From Beroe forskalii (taxonomy: Eukaryota; Ctenophora; Nuda; Beroida; Beroidae): a stretch of DNA of 64,000 nt. A program made the position numbers and the translations under genes. The stretch is taken from positions 248,001-312,000 of the forward strand of contig WFMF01000084.1 in NCBI GenBank assembly GCA_011033025.1. Direction: 5' to 3'. Positions within the stretch are counted from its first letter, which is position 1; the number at the start of each line of letters is the position of its first letter. The notes under the pieces are model-generated. The model worked only from the letters and a program-made list of their open reading frames with translations, had not been told where the DNA came from and searched no databases. Below are positions 21,901-34,300 of this stretch, one piece after another.

Positions 21901-24806
21901 AGCTATCAATGTTCCATTCTCAGTGAGATACATGCTAATGAGAGCCGTACATTGTGTTCTGAAAGTCAAAACATTACATAATATCACGATATAATATTGA
22001 AATATCAACATCAACTTCACACATCGAGTCAGTAAGTTGAAGTAGAGCAATAACTAACGTTTTATTAAAGAAAGCAAGAAAACAGTCAGAAAATAATTTT
22101 ACTACGTATCTTACTATATATAATGCGCGTTGTTAATATTTATATATTTATTTATTTATTTATTTATTTATGGCTGGCGATTCGTTTTCAAGTAGGCGAC
22201 GAAATTCTTTTTTCATCGTGTTGCAAAAACTTTATAATGAATCAGAAAAATTATGAGAGATTTTTTCGGCCACCCTGAGGGGTGTGGGGGGCCACGCCCT
22301 TTTTTTCGCAAAAATTAAACTTTCGAATTTTTTCAAAATTTCTTCGCCATTGAGTTGTTTATGATGAATAAAAATTTTGAGAATTTTGTCCGAATTATTG
22401 GGTCACCCTGAGGGGCGTGAGGGGCCACGCCCTTTTTTTTCGCAAAAATTAAACTTTCGAATCTTTTCAAAATTTCTTCGCCATTGAGTTGCTTATGATG
22501 AATAAAAATTTTGAGAATTTTGGCCGAATTATTGGGTCACTCTGAGGAGCGTGGGAGGCCACGCCCTTTTTTCGCAAAAAATATATTTTCGAATTTTTTC
22601 AAAATTCCTTCGCTATGGAGTTGCTTATGATGAGTAAAGGTTTTGATAATTTTGTCGGCAAAATTGGGTTACCGTTGGGGGCGTGGAAAGCTTTTTTTTC
22701 GCAGAAATTAAAATTTCGAATTTCCCCTCCAAACTCGCACGGTCAAATCACTGTCAAAAGGACATTTGGCCTATAGCTCATGCGGCTGCCATCAATCGCC
22801 GTCCGTAGGACGGGAACCGACTAGTTAGTATAACTTTTAGATTCCCTTGAGATGAAGATGATCCTAAGAATGTGTCTGCCTCTTCATTGTCTGGATGCCG
22901 TGTAAGTCCATCATGATTGGAGCTCATGACACACGTTCAGTACTACATCAGTACATTTGGAGCTATGCAATAAATAATTGTCAGAAAATAATCAAATAAG
23001 AGTGTTTCAAATCCATCAACTCAAAATACTTGGAGTTCTTCATTTAAGCAAACTTGGCAGCAGGCAGAGTGTAACATGTTACGTAAATCGATTGTTGTTG
23101 TCTTATGAAATAAGAAATTTATATTTTAAATTATTTAGCTAAATATCTAAATCAAAGTGCTGATTGTGAAATATGCAAATATTCAAGCATTTACTTTATT
23201 TAAATATTCAGCTTACTAACTTAGGCCCTTATATTATTCACATCCATCAACATGAAATTTTCAGTTTCCTCTATTGTTCTGCCCGTGCTCTACATAATTA
23301 TCGACATATTCAAGGAGGGAGATGCGGACATAGTGGTGGAAAGGCAAAGGTAGGTGTATAAATAATATAAAATCATTCACATGTCTATTACGTAATACTA
23401 AAAACTGGGATCAAACTTTACTGTTGAAGCTTTGGTACATTCAAACTTGTTTAGAAAAATCAAATGCAGATTAATCTTTATAGCTATATCGATCATTCGT
23501 CGTATATAACAGAGGCCAATAAACTGTCTTATCACCTGATGAACTAATTCCAGGTGTTGGGTGGGTGGAAGTGATGGATTGATGTACGTAGTCCTGTACA
23601 TTCCGATCATATCTTTCATTTCGTCAACTATCTGTGTTTACATTTGGAGCGGGGGCATCATTGACAAGACCCTCTTTTATTCTCTCAAGACAACCGATTC
23701 ACGGATAAGGAATTTGCAGGTATACTATGTGCTAATTCAGGGATTCAGCAATAAATTATTTGATTTTTATTGGATATAGCTGGCAAAGTAGATGAAAAAC
23801 TTCAAATCAGAGTTCAATTATACAAACACTTGCTTCTCGTGCAATAGGTACCTATAGTAGGTACCTATAATAAGTACCTACATATCTTATAATATTAAAT
23901 AATTTTTCAGCTTCGAGTAGTTTTGGTTGCAGTACAAGGACTTTGGTGGCTGATTCAACTACCACTGTTGGCTAAGCACCACCTTTCAACAATACAACAC
24001 ATAAACGGAATCGTAAACATACCAGTGTCATTAATTGCATTCTATGTAATGCTTTACCAAGCTCCAAAAGTTATAGAGCTATGGGACAAGCAATTACCTA
24101 TAGGTCAGTAAATCATAATTGATGTACTCTTTATTAATGTCTGATAACTAATTAGGAACTTTATCAATCAAAATTATGATGATGTTATAATGTTTACAAT
24201 ATTATCATAATGTGATTTGACAATGTTCACGTTATATAGGTTTTGAAATCTGAAAGCTAGTTTCAACATAACAGACTACATTAGTGAATTTATGAATGAC
24301 GTTCGTTTTTAATTGTTCCAGGCAAACAAGCAAAAGACAGTGCAAACACATTATGGAACAACCTCATGAGTGACAAAATTCCAGACAAAATTCTGAAACA
24401 CAGTTCGAGCAACTCTTACGGGGGCAGTGTTACCACTGCAGAGTCTCACATTGACTACATGGTGGATGATGAAGGAATGTACGAAATACCTTTGGAAGAT
24501 GAGAATAATACCAACGATTGTAACATCATGGAGGAGAAAAGCACAGTCTATGGAAACAAAATAGCAGTAAAAATTGAAGAAACAGAAGAAAATAGTGACA
24601 AAGACGTTGAATCAGATAATCATGAAGAAAAAGTTTCCATCACTAGGAGTGCCACCAATGTTCCAAGTGAGAAGAAGGATGGAGATTCTGAGGGAGATTT
24701 CAGTGAAGGGTCTTGTGCTGAAGACTTTGAGTATAGCGATGGTGAGGACAATTCCTCATACTATTGCTCACCCCCTCAAGACCCAGAGACATTAAATGCA
24801 CTGTGA
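18994..24806 (+). CDS. Seven-transmembrane receptor-like protein
   Basis: Eight exons join in phase with GT-AG introns: 18992-19079 (ATG at 18994), 19293-19437, 20135-20251, 20437-20548, 23265-23349, 23554-23719, 23911-24103 and 24322-24806 (stop). They give 462 residues. Hydrophobic segments: FLGAIPITVFLLIFIALVTF; ALYSGSTAVCLMLYYVAL; ITMFAFLLSSLGYLLAGAIW; ICLFVTVSSIVLPVLYIIID; VVLYIPIISFISSTICVYIW; VVLVAVQGLWWLIQLPLLA; IVNIPVSLIAFYVMLYQAP. A Cys-Trp (RCWVGGSDGLMYVVLYIPI) just before segment 5 is the layout of class B, adhesion and cAMP-receptor-like GPCRs. The C-terminal 150 residues are hydrophilic, acidic and Ser-rich, as in a cytoplasmic tail. The exact family is not recognised. An upstream exon could add N-terminal residues, since exon 1 begins with an acceptor-like TTTCCTCAG. 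Confidence 0.8.
19110..19270. repeat. Cluster of TGATCA palindromes in the first intron
   Basis: Overlapping TGATCA/ATTGATCAATGAT words recur many times over about 160 bp between exons 1 and 2 of the 7TM gene. The stretch could fold extensively. Function is unknown. Confidence 0.6.
20935..21045. repeat. AGGTTCAAGAGTAGGGAT minisatellite
   Basis: About five imperfect copies of a roughly 20-bp unit (AGGTTCAAGAGTAGGGATAT type) lie inside the 2.7-kb intron of the 7TM gene. Confidence 0.75.
21270..21510. repeat. (GAGT)n microsatellite
   Basis: Long purine-rich GTGA/GAGT repeats with interruptions. The Ser/His/Leu-rich open frame on the opposite strand is just this repeat translated. Confidence 0.9.
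22143..22171. repeat. (TTTA)n microsatellite
   Basis: About seven TTTA units in the same intron. Confidence 0.85.
22262..22715. repeat. Tandem repeat, about 135-bp unit, 3-4 copies
   Basis: Units start with CACCCTGAGGGGYGTG...GGCCACGCCC near 22271, 22402, 22538 and, degenerated, 22676. Each goes on with TTTTTTTCGCAAAAATTAAACT and a TTCGCCATTGAGTTG-like stretch. The GGGGCGTG/CCACGCCC words make each unit start able to fold. Confidence 0.85.
22799..22813. repeat. Perfect hairpin with GTA loop
   Basis: CCGTCC-GTA-GGACGG is a 6-bp stem with a three-base loop, just after the 135-bp tandem repeats. The same design (GTA loop) recurs at 62228-62246. Confidence 0.7.
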
Positions 24807-26139
24807 TGTGTTAAACCAAAGCAGAACCAGGGCAATGGTTGTATGTCATTTCATCACTTTATCAGAAGGTCAGCATTCATGATCTTTTATAGCAATGATC
24901 ATGTATAATGAGGAAATAATAGAGAATCGATATGAACTATGATATTCATTATTATTGCAATATGATTTCGCAGCCAGTAGTCAGCTGTATTTAAGTTTGT
25001 AGGTGCTAATGCAATGATTAAATAAATTAATTATACCAAGTTGCAAAATTTAGAAAGCTGGATGGGAAAATCAATGATAAGAAGTAATATTGATGCTGCT
25101 TAAATTGCAATATTTACTTTACATTATCATTTTCAAAATACCAAAAAATGAAAATTTATCAATACAGCTGATAAACAAAGCAAACTATCAATACAACACA
25201 ACATTTTCAGTGATCATCTTGAAAATATAATGATTCAATACTTTAACAATTCAATACTTTAACAATTGCATATTAAGTGATTTAAAACTACAAATTTGCC
25301 TTATTGGTCCTTATTTACTAACCAGCCCTTTTATGGTCCAAATACAATTATCATGGCTGGGTTAAAAGACCAATTGAAATGTTGCCACCTTTTCGACATA
25401 TTTGCCCTATCAAATATATTATTATTTTAGTTAAAGAAATGTCGAATTGTATCCCATTTCTGGTGAACAATGGAAAAATTGCTCAAGAGGGAGGGAACAA
25501 GTGTTTCAGAAATAATGCAATGCAACTTTGGTTTCAGGGCCAGGTAAAGAGGGCTGGTTTAGAAAAGGCAAACGTTAAATAAGGTCCAATATGTAAACAT
25601 GAACAAATGATTCGGTTGATAATATTTAATCTACTTTGTTGTTACAAATGAGATATGATTGTAATTACTACCTATGATATAATATTATTCTCAAAAATTT
25701 TCAATAATCTGCTTTTTCAATCTGTTCAATAATAGTTATCAATTGTTCCATAATTGATTAAACCCTGTAATACAAAAATTGTAAATAATAATTGTAGTTA
25801 CTTATTCATAGAAGAAAACCATTATTGCAGTATATCACATGATAAATCTTTAGTTCTTTCATCTTTGAAGATCTGAATGATGCATCATACTATCATAGAT
25901 CATGGATGGAAAATAAGGTATACACCTTTATAAGGTGATGCCCCTTGCATTGAACATCATGAATTAGAGAAGCAATGTGGGAGGGTACAGCTTATTGGAG
26001 TCCTATATCTCAAAATATTCTTAGCAAATGATGATGGAGAGGAGAGAGGAGATTTATTTGAATGCTGAAAAAGCAAATTATCATATTATTGTGAGCAATG
26101 AGAATAGCAATAGGTACAATGAAAATAGCAATACAATTA
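24807..26139. other. Convergent AT-rich intergenic region
   Basis: Downstream of the 7TM gene there is an AATAAA at 25021-25026. For the minus-strand gene an AATAAA (TTTATT at 26052-26057) lies about 85 bp past its stop. No coding sequence or strong repeat was seen. Confidence 0.6.
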
Positions 26140-27161
26140 TTATAAGAAGTAGTAACTGTAAACTCTTGTTCCTACTCCAAGCTTATCAGATAATTGATCT
26201 ATGACTCCAGTTAGAATAATGACATTCAGAGAATTCATTACACCATTCAGCTCTGACATAAAAAAGAAAATGAAAGGTACAATACTCACAGCTACTATAG
26301 CTGACAAGTTGTTGAACACATTGCAGTTCCTCAGGAGTTGTTGAGTGTCATTCAATGTCTGAAATTAACTAATTAAGCAATCAATACATCTCATTTCCTA
26401 CGTCCCCATAATCATATGATAAAAAGATAAAAAAGGGATAAGTTGGAAAGTATTCGATCTCTTGTATTCACATGAAATGCATTTAGCATTCAGAATTTCT
26501 CACAGGCAAAAAATCACATGAACTAGCAGTGAATCAATAAATTAAACAACTTACAATGAAGTCATCAAAAGGATCTGATAACGCTGAGGTCCTGATTAAA
26601 TCATTTTTATTCTTAATAGTGTTCTTATTCTTATGAGTTGGAGTCTTTGATTGTGGCATATTGTCAACTTTAATGTTTTGATGTACTTGTATTCTTCTCA
26701 CTCTTTTTCTGGTATAATCAGAAGTGTGACTGAAGTGCTTTGGGGCAAAATCACTTTCCTGTAGCTGTCTGTCTGGAGTGAAATTTTCACATTTTGGAGC
26801 CATTTGAGACCAACAATGTTCAGATTCTTCATCTTCCCATGAACTGTATGGCTGACAACAATCTAATGCTGAAAATAAGTATTCTTCTTAGTAGGACTGA
26901 CTTGATTGAAAAAGGCCTTGATAAAGACGGGCAAAATTTTGTGTTTTTGACAGAATTTATATAGAATGTTGGAGTGCGCAGAGGAAATCTGCGCATCTTG
27001 ATGGAGGCCTCAGTCAATCGAGCCGTCTGCACACATATGCATTAAAATGATGATGATTGGTACTCACAAGGTGATGATAAGATAGAAGGTAATTGCAAGA
27101 TATCATTATCCCAGATATCATCGTATCTCTCTAACTGTTCAACTATTACTTTCGGTTTCAT
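26140..27161 (-). CDS. Unrecognised 208-residue protein with C-terminal membrane segment
   Basis: Three minus-strand exons join in phase: 27161-27068 (ATG at 27161-27159), 26868-26555 and 26358-26140 (stop). The introns are short (199 and 196 bp) with good GT-AG sites (CTT|GTGAGT...TTTTCAG; ATT|GTAAGT...TTTCAG). The N-terminal half is acidic with Trp (ERYDDIWDNDILQLPSIL, YSSWEDEESEHCW). The middle is basic and Ser/Thr-rich (YTRKRVRRIQVHQN). Near the C-terminus a 20-residue hydrophobic stretch (LSAIVAVSIVPFIFFFMSEL) suggests a tail-anchored or single-pass protein with the N-terminal part in the cytosol or nucleus. I do not recognise the family. It is divergent from the tectonic gene, about 1.2 kb apart. 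Clean splice sites and phase support a real gene. Confidence 0.7.
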
Positions 27162-27829
27162 TGCTGAATTGAGATTATACATTAAACATACATTAAACAA
27201 TTTTGTTGAACTTGATTGCTTATAGCATAAACTGAGGGGGCCCCATAGTGAAACACTTAAAATGCAAAATGGGTTCAAATCAGAATTACTCTACATCACT
27301 GTTTTACTGCCAGTTTCGAGAATTAAACAATTTTACAATTTAATTTAGTATAGAACTGAGGTTTGAGTTAGTTATTAGATTGATTATGATAATATCTTCA
27401 TGGCACCAATCTACTATGGTGGCAATGAACTGACTTAAGCTGGAAGACAATTTTCATCTATTCATCTTTTTTCTGACATAAAGCCATGTGACTGTCCCTT
27501 AGCTTTAGTTAAGTGAAATGTTGCCATGCTTACAAGTTAAGGGTATGAATGATCTCAGATACAAGCATTCATATAATAATTAATTAATACATCCAATACG
27601 CTCCCTATTGTGAGCCCAAAGAACAAATATAATTGCTAAATATCCGATCCATTACTATTATAATTATTTATTCACCAAATTCGAATCATTGTTATTCATC
27701 CATTAAAAATAAATGCAGTGTACTAGCAATTGGTTACCAAAATAAAATAATCTGTATGCTGTTTATATCAATGAACTAAATTTGTTCAGAATCATTCAGT
27801 GAAAGAATCAGTTTGCCGCATGCTATGTG

Positions 27830-28332
27830 TCCATGTCCCTGTTTGCTTGCGCGCGCAAAATAGGTCCTACAACGTAGCACAAGAATCAGTGCAAAATGCA
27901 AACAAAATCAAATTTTGCGACTTGCGTTGATTACAGCAGAATTTCCCTTAACCAGGGGTGTCGATTAGCGCTTGCCGCGCCGCGCACTTTGCTCCAACCT
28001 GCAGGCCAGATCCCTAGTTTTACGCGCGCGCGGGGAAAGTTTTTGATAGGGGAAGGCAAAGCGCAAATGTGACTGTTCAAGTGTGGAACGCGAACGTTGA
28101 GCGCGTTGAGCGGGGAGGTACTGACATAGGGTAGGGTTACATACTACAAAATTTGTTTTGTAGGATGTTACTCCACCCTTGCGCGCGCGGTGCAACGTTC
28201 CACATTTGCTCAAAGAGCGTCCTGCGTCAGCGCCGCGCACTTCTGTATCACTAACCCTTTTTTACAAATCGAGCGCTAGATATTTTCGTTTGTTCGGCCC
28301 GGTAGCATCAAACGTCGCCATCTCTGTGTGAC
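27830..28332 (+). promoter_or_regulatory. CG-rich region upstream of the tectonic gene
   Basis: GCGCGC-type words cluster here (near 27850, 27975, 28025, 28180, 28240) against an AT-rich background. This is a likely promoter for tectonic and perhaps for the divergent gene. GTCGCCATCT, resembling a reverse YY1 site, lies at about 28314-28323, ten bases before the ATG. No TATA box is evident. Further upstream, GTTGCCATGCTTAC at about 27530-27543 has one perfect RFX half-site (GTTGCC), with the other half only partly conserved. Confidence 0.5.
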
Positions 28333-29902
28333 ATGATCGCTTGTATTACCATTGTGATATTTTCCCTTCTGAACTGTTTGGCATCTTCCCAAGTATGCCT
28401 GTGCGATTCAACTTCTATTTGTGACCTGCTATGTTGCTGTGACCCGGACTGTGACTCCGATGAAAAGGCCTCGTTCACGTGTGATACGAGTGTTTCCAGT
28501 AGCTCATCAACAGACGAGGTCTGTTTATCCAAGGATTTGTTCAGTCGATATACCGTTGATGATGGGTATTCTGTGACTACAGAAAATGACAGATATTGTT
28601 TTTCTTCTTTGTCTCCTGTTATCACCTCATCGACCGTAACAAAGTCCTTGAAAGCAAGTTCAATTGATCTTAGAAACGCAAACCTTCCGTTTGCTTACAG
28701 TAAAGACTTTAAGAAGATCGCTTTGTCCCGTGAGGTATCAAAAGCTTTCGATCCAGTATATATCCATTCTGAGGATTCAGGGATCAACAGTCCCCTGGTC
28801 TTGCCTGCTGGCCTTAGGAATAACTGCGTACGGGACTCAGTTTTGTATCTTCGAAACTCCAGTAGCACGTGTTCTCTAAAAATCACATCTGAAGTTTGTC
28901 AAACCGGGAACAAGGTTGACGGTTCTACATACGACGGATTAAAGTTCCTGTCTAACTTTCGGAATTACACCACTTTCAATGAAACCACCCTTGAAGTGGG
29001 ATTCGAACTTATCGAAGTGACGACTACATGTTACGACGAATCAAACACTGCTGTAACCTGCTCGCCTCCAACTGTTAGCTCAAGTAATTGCTTGAACGTG
29101 TTATACAAGATTGATCTTGTTATGCTGCATACTACCAGTATTACATCTGCAGAGTTCAAGTTGTACCTGAAAACCATAGCAATTGACAGTACCTCTACTT
29201 TGGCAACAACCGTTTCGTTTCAATCTGTATCAAACGATTATCCCATTGTTGGACCACGGTATCAACGGTACAAGCCAAAATTTGGTGTGTATTTCAATGT
29301 TAGTAAAGAGAAAACATTCTTCACTCCTTTTAAAAGTGACACAAGCTGCACAGCCCTTCGGAAGATAGAGTTCCCTTTTTCTTCTATCACAAGTTGTTCC
29401 AAAGCGGTATCTTTGGCTAGCACTGACTTTCCTGGTCTAGTCAGCGGTCTTTATGATGGCTTACCGAGCGCTTTGGCAAAGTATTACAACTCTGATTTGG
29501 GCAATGCCGATGAATGGCTCGCCCTCGAATGGCAAATACCCGAAGTTATCAAACGCCACAAATGTACCCACGCTCGTCGAAATGACGATAAACCACAAGA
29601 GTTTTGGGAGTAGGACGTATCCAGAAAACGATATCATCTCTGTCGTCACATCTGTTTCTACGTCTAATCTTCAGGCATTGAACAACCAAGATCTGCTTCG
29701 TGACAAGGTCGTATTCTACTTTTCCGTCCGATTTTTCAGCGTCGATGCAGACAATGTTCAAGATGAACACGTTTTTGATAGGTTGTCACGAACTTTTCCT
29801 GATTACAGCTTTCCATTCCGCATGTTATTTGTTGCTGTTGTGGTGTTCGTTGTTCTTAGTCTTGGAATTTTAATATGGGAGCAAGGCAAGCCAGAGTTTT
29901 GA
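28333..29902 (+). CDS. TCTN: Tectonic family protein, intronless, one frameshift
   Basis: Tectonics are secreted or membrane proteins of the ciliary transition zone (MKS/B9 complex) that gate cilium entry. The first frame (28333-29613) starts with a signal peptide (MIACITIVIFSLLNCLASSQ), then the Cys-rich tectonic hallmark CDSTSICDLLCCCDPDCDSD, and a long extracellular part with many paired Cys. Between about 29530 and 29610 the coding frame moves to the next frame. It goes on through NDIISVVTSV... and ends with a membrane segment (MLFVAVVVFVVLSLGILIW) and a short tail at 29902, the type I layout of TCTN2/3. Apart from this shift there is no stop in about 520 codons. There are no introns, whereas vertebrate tectonics have many. 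The shift may be an assembly error or a real lesion. I cannot say which TCTN paralogue it is. Confidence 0.82.
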
Positions 29903-31304
29903 TCAAACTTTGTGGCAGGCTTCCACAATTCTTATCTCTTAAGCATAGAGAATACTGTACTTGCTCAGAATGTATGTATATCTATGGTTTATTTTTAGCT
30001 ATCAGTTTATCATATTCATTATTCATGCTAATTTATTTCGTCAGATTCATGAATATAATGTTTTATCAGACGATCATTAATGTACCAGTCATAGAAGTAC
30101 CCACTCTGACTGATTTCTGCGTATGAAGTCACAAAGTGTTTTGTACATTCATCTTTATACCTGCTCATAATCAAATTACCATTAGTAAATTAGTTTTTCT
30201 TCTGCAACTGGCTTTTTGAAATGATCTAATATGGCACTCCAATGTCCACGTCACATATAACAATGGTTGATGCATAGGATTTCTTATTTTTCACACTTTA
30301 GTTAAATACTTATAGTGTGACTCTGTACGTGTATTGAATGCTTGTATAATTCATGTACATTGTACATTCAAGTAATAGTGGAAGGCCGGAAGCGTTATAG
30401 CCCAGTCACTTCACATCCCATTCCTGTTTACACTTTGCCAAGCACCCCTGAAATATAATGACGAGTCTTACCGTTAAACTCTTGGTTAAGTTAAACAGCC
30501 CTTTATTTCTCAGAGTAATGTAAGAAGTTGAAGTAAATGCTGTCTGATAATAGAGTTATTATTTGTAGCTCGACTCCCAGCTTCTAAATTGATTTTTACA
30601 TACTTGACAGTTTACTGCAGTTGACTTATAAAATATTTATAATATTTGATGTAAATAATATGTGCTATGTAATTTATTCTATGTACAGATCACTTTATTT
30701 AATATTTTTGAAAAATATTAATCTTATATTTTCATTGTCTAGTCGACATGGGTATGACTATATTTATAGCTATAATTTGTTTCCATAATGCAACAACTTT
30801 CATGCTGTTTTGCAATTATATCTCTCTCAAAACAACGCCATAAACTGGTGTGTAGGTACATTTGCGGGACTGAAATGTATGAATTGTATGACCTGTACGA
30901 TGTATACAGTAAGCTGTAACAGCGTAACATATCATCATGTACAGTGTGTGTTTATACAATGTACATGAGTAATGTTGAGTTACTGCTGCATGCCACATGG
31001 TAACGTAGCCAGTCTAGCTGACTGCGCTTTACTCTAATCTGTGTGCAAGATCTGGTCGCTATTTTGCTTAATAGTTAATTGTAACTGTCTGTGTTGCTAT
31101 GTTTCCTTCTATTTTTGGAGTCAATTTATTATCGGAATCAGCGTGAGTTTTGGACAGAGTTCTTGATAAATATCACGCTTTACATGACAGTTTTAGATAA
31201 AAACAGTAGTAGTAAAAAAGTTTTGGATAAACCCTACTGTTTAACTTTGCCGCAGTAGTTTCAAATAAAGCTAATGATTTCCCCTCTCCGCATGTAGCTA
31301 TGTG
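29903..31304. other. Intergenic, tectonic to MAGI
   Basis: AT-rich sequence without recognised coding potential or marked repeats. The MAGI promoter and any 5' untranslated exon should lie here or overlap the ATG exon at 31305. Confidence 0.5.
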
Positions 31305-34300
31305 ATGCCAGATAGAGACGACTGGGAGCTCAGTGTAAAGACAGTAAAACTCTCTCGATCTGGCGATGGGTCCTTTGGTATCTCCATCGAGGGAGGATCC
31401 GATAACGGAAAGTAGAATGTACACGTGTACATTGTACAAGTATACATTGTACAAGTATACATTGTACAAGTGTACATTTTACAAGTTTACGGTACATAAT
31501 TCAAGTGTATACAAGTAAATAGTAACATGTGCACGTGGGTCTACCTATATGTTTTGAAATTTACATATTTTGGTGACTAAAATCTGAAGGGAATTTTAGC
31601 AATCCCCCAATCCAAGCGTCAAATGCTTTTCAGGTCTCAGGCCTACCTGATGCAGCCAAGCGTCAATGAGTAACACAACAAATAATTTCAGAGCAGAGAG
31701 AAAGACTAATTCTACTGTAGAAGTTCTATAATTATTCTTATTATGAACACTTTCGTAGTTTTCTACGGAAGTGTTTGCTTCAAATCGAAGCATTTACGGT
31801 TGTCGGGTGGTGTGTCAAACTCCTACGTGCGTGGCTTTTCCATGCGCGGTGTAATCGTGCACGGCTCACTGGCTGTTAATCACAGGTGGTAGAGGGCCGC
31901 GCATGAAAAAGGCGCGCACATAGGAGATCGACAAGCCACCGCTATCCCCCCCCCCCAATATTTATAACTCAATATTTCAATAAGCTGTCAGAAGCAGCAG
32001 AAGTATAAATTTTACTAGAATACACTGTACAAGTATACATTGTACATCATTACAAAGTTAAAATCTGTACTGTACTGTGTACTAGTTTACATCGTACATA
32101 GTAAAATGTGTGCACGTGGGACGTGTGTTGGTTGTAAAATCTATACCCGGTGACTAAAATCTAAAGGAATTTTAGCACTTCTATTTATCAAATCATGAGC
32201 AAATTGTCTGATATTGTTGTCACAAATATTTTTGTCACATACTTTGGAAGTTCAACTTCAAATAATTGTATATTTCATTAATATTGAACGCGAATAACTC
32301 ATTCCTGTCAGTGAAAGCAAATTGCAATCACTAATTATTGGCTGTTATCCCTCTGCTATTTAATCTTCAACCCCTTCTCCGACCCGAGCGTAAGATGATT
32401 TTCAGTTCTCAGGGCTACCTGATGCAGCCAAGCGTCAAAGAGTAACACAACAAATAATTTCAGAGCGAAGAGAGAACGATAATTGTGCTGCAGTAGTTCT
32501 ATAATTATTCTAATTATGATAAATTTCGTAGTTTTCTACGGAAGTATTTGCTTCAAATTGAAGCATTCATCGCCCCCCCCCCCCAATATTCTGTCAGAGA
32601 CAACAGAATTTCGCGCATTGAAGCATTATAATATGAAGATAAAATTAAAATACCTTTTCGAGAAATGTGCTTTCGGCACAACGCACTTAATTTACGAATA
32701 TTTTTGGGTGAGGTCATAGTTTAATGTTTTGTTTTGTTTTGTTTTGTTTACACTTAGCACAGTAAAACTCGGATAAGTTTCATGTTCTAATTAACCTTTC
32801 AGAGCTGCTGTGTCACAGCTTACAGCGTGAGACATTTACTTTACTCATTCACAGGAGGGTCGAGTACCTACTGCTACGTGTACACACTACTCAGATTACT
32901 TCCCTTCTGTAATTAAACCTAATTCACGCATGTGCCACATCACTCACACTCACACATACAGACCTACATACACACATTCCTTTCTCTGCACACAGGTAAC
33001 ACTGTAGGTTGTAATTAACACATTATGTATGTACACACTGTGAATGATTCTATTTCTTAATTGAGTTTTCGTTTATGCCTTTTGAATCAAGAATTGTCAT
33101 ATATGAATGAAATTTGACATTTCTTTCATAATTTTCATTGTTCAATTCTGATGAAAGTCCTTACTTAGAACTTTGGGAGTTCACACGGCTGTGTGATTGA
33201 ATATATTGACATGGTGGCCTTTCATCCCCCCCCCCCTTCTATATCTAATTATATGGTTTGTTGAATTGACTTCATCATGGCAGAAACCACCGCTATTTGT
33301 GTGCTTACCATGACAGTGTGAAAGTAGCTCAGGGTTGAATGACACTGATCCACCAAGTTGGTGAGTTTGGTCATGCGAAGAGTATTATTATGACATATGG
33401 TGCCACTTTCCTCACCCTCTCCCCTATAGGAAAGTTCGGCCATGTGGACAGTGTTCGAGAGAGTGTCATAGTGGCACAGGGTGACATTTCACCGGGTGAT
33501 ATTATCCTGCAAGTTAACGGTGATGCGGTGGGCGGCTTCATACACTGGGATCTGCTCTGTGAGATCAGGAGATCTGGGAGCTTGCTGACACTGCTGCTTG
33601 TACCGCAAGGTGAGAGTGGGATGTGAGAAGTGGGAAAAATTGAGAGTGGGAGGTGGGAGAAGGTTAGTGTTGGTGGTGGGAGAAGCGTTGGGAACAGGGG
33701 TCTTCATGATGCGAAAATTTGTGAAACTTGAGATGCGTTGCTTTAGATCTCAGCATTTAAAACACAGTTTGAGTTAGGGATACTCTCAGTGTTTTGAATT
33801 TTGAAATACACATTCCTTTGGCTTTTACTGATGCCTTTTAAGTAACTTCAGTCTACACTGCTTGGCGTTTGTAGACTACTTCATAATTCCGAATAGAAGC
33901 TTTGCGTCTTTCTAAATTAATCACAAGCATCAGTCAACACAAACATTACAAACATCCTGTATTTTGTGTGGAATCAGTACTTCACATAACAAAATATCAG
34001 ATTACTCCTACTATTATAGCGGTAGTAGATTTAGTTACACTCAATACCAGAATACCAGACTTTCATTATATTTACACACGCACACTGTGTCCTCTTTCAC
34101 GGTCCGTTGTATAGACTGAAAATACACTGGGTTTAATTAGATGAGTGATATGTCCGCGTGAATTCACTGTGTAGTGTGTGATTGTTTATGTAACAGACTA
34201 TTAATAAGTCGGTCCTTTGTAAACACAAACACATAGAAATCATAAACACGCAGTGATTCAGTGGAATATCAAGTCATGAACTAGCAGAGGATGTAAAATG

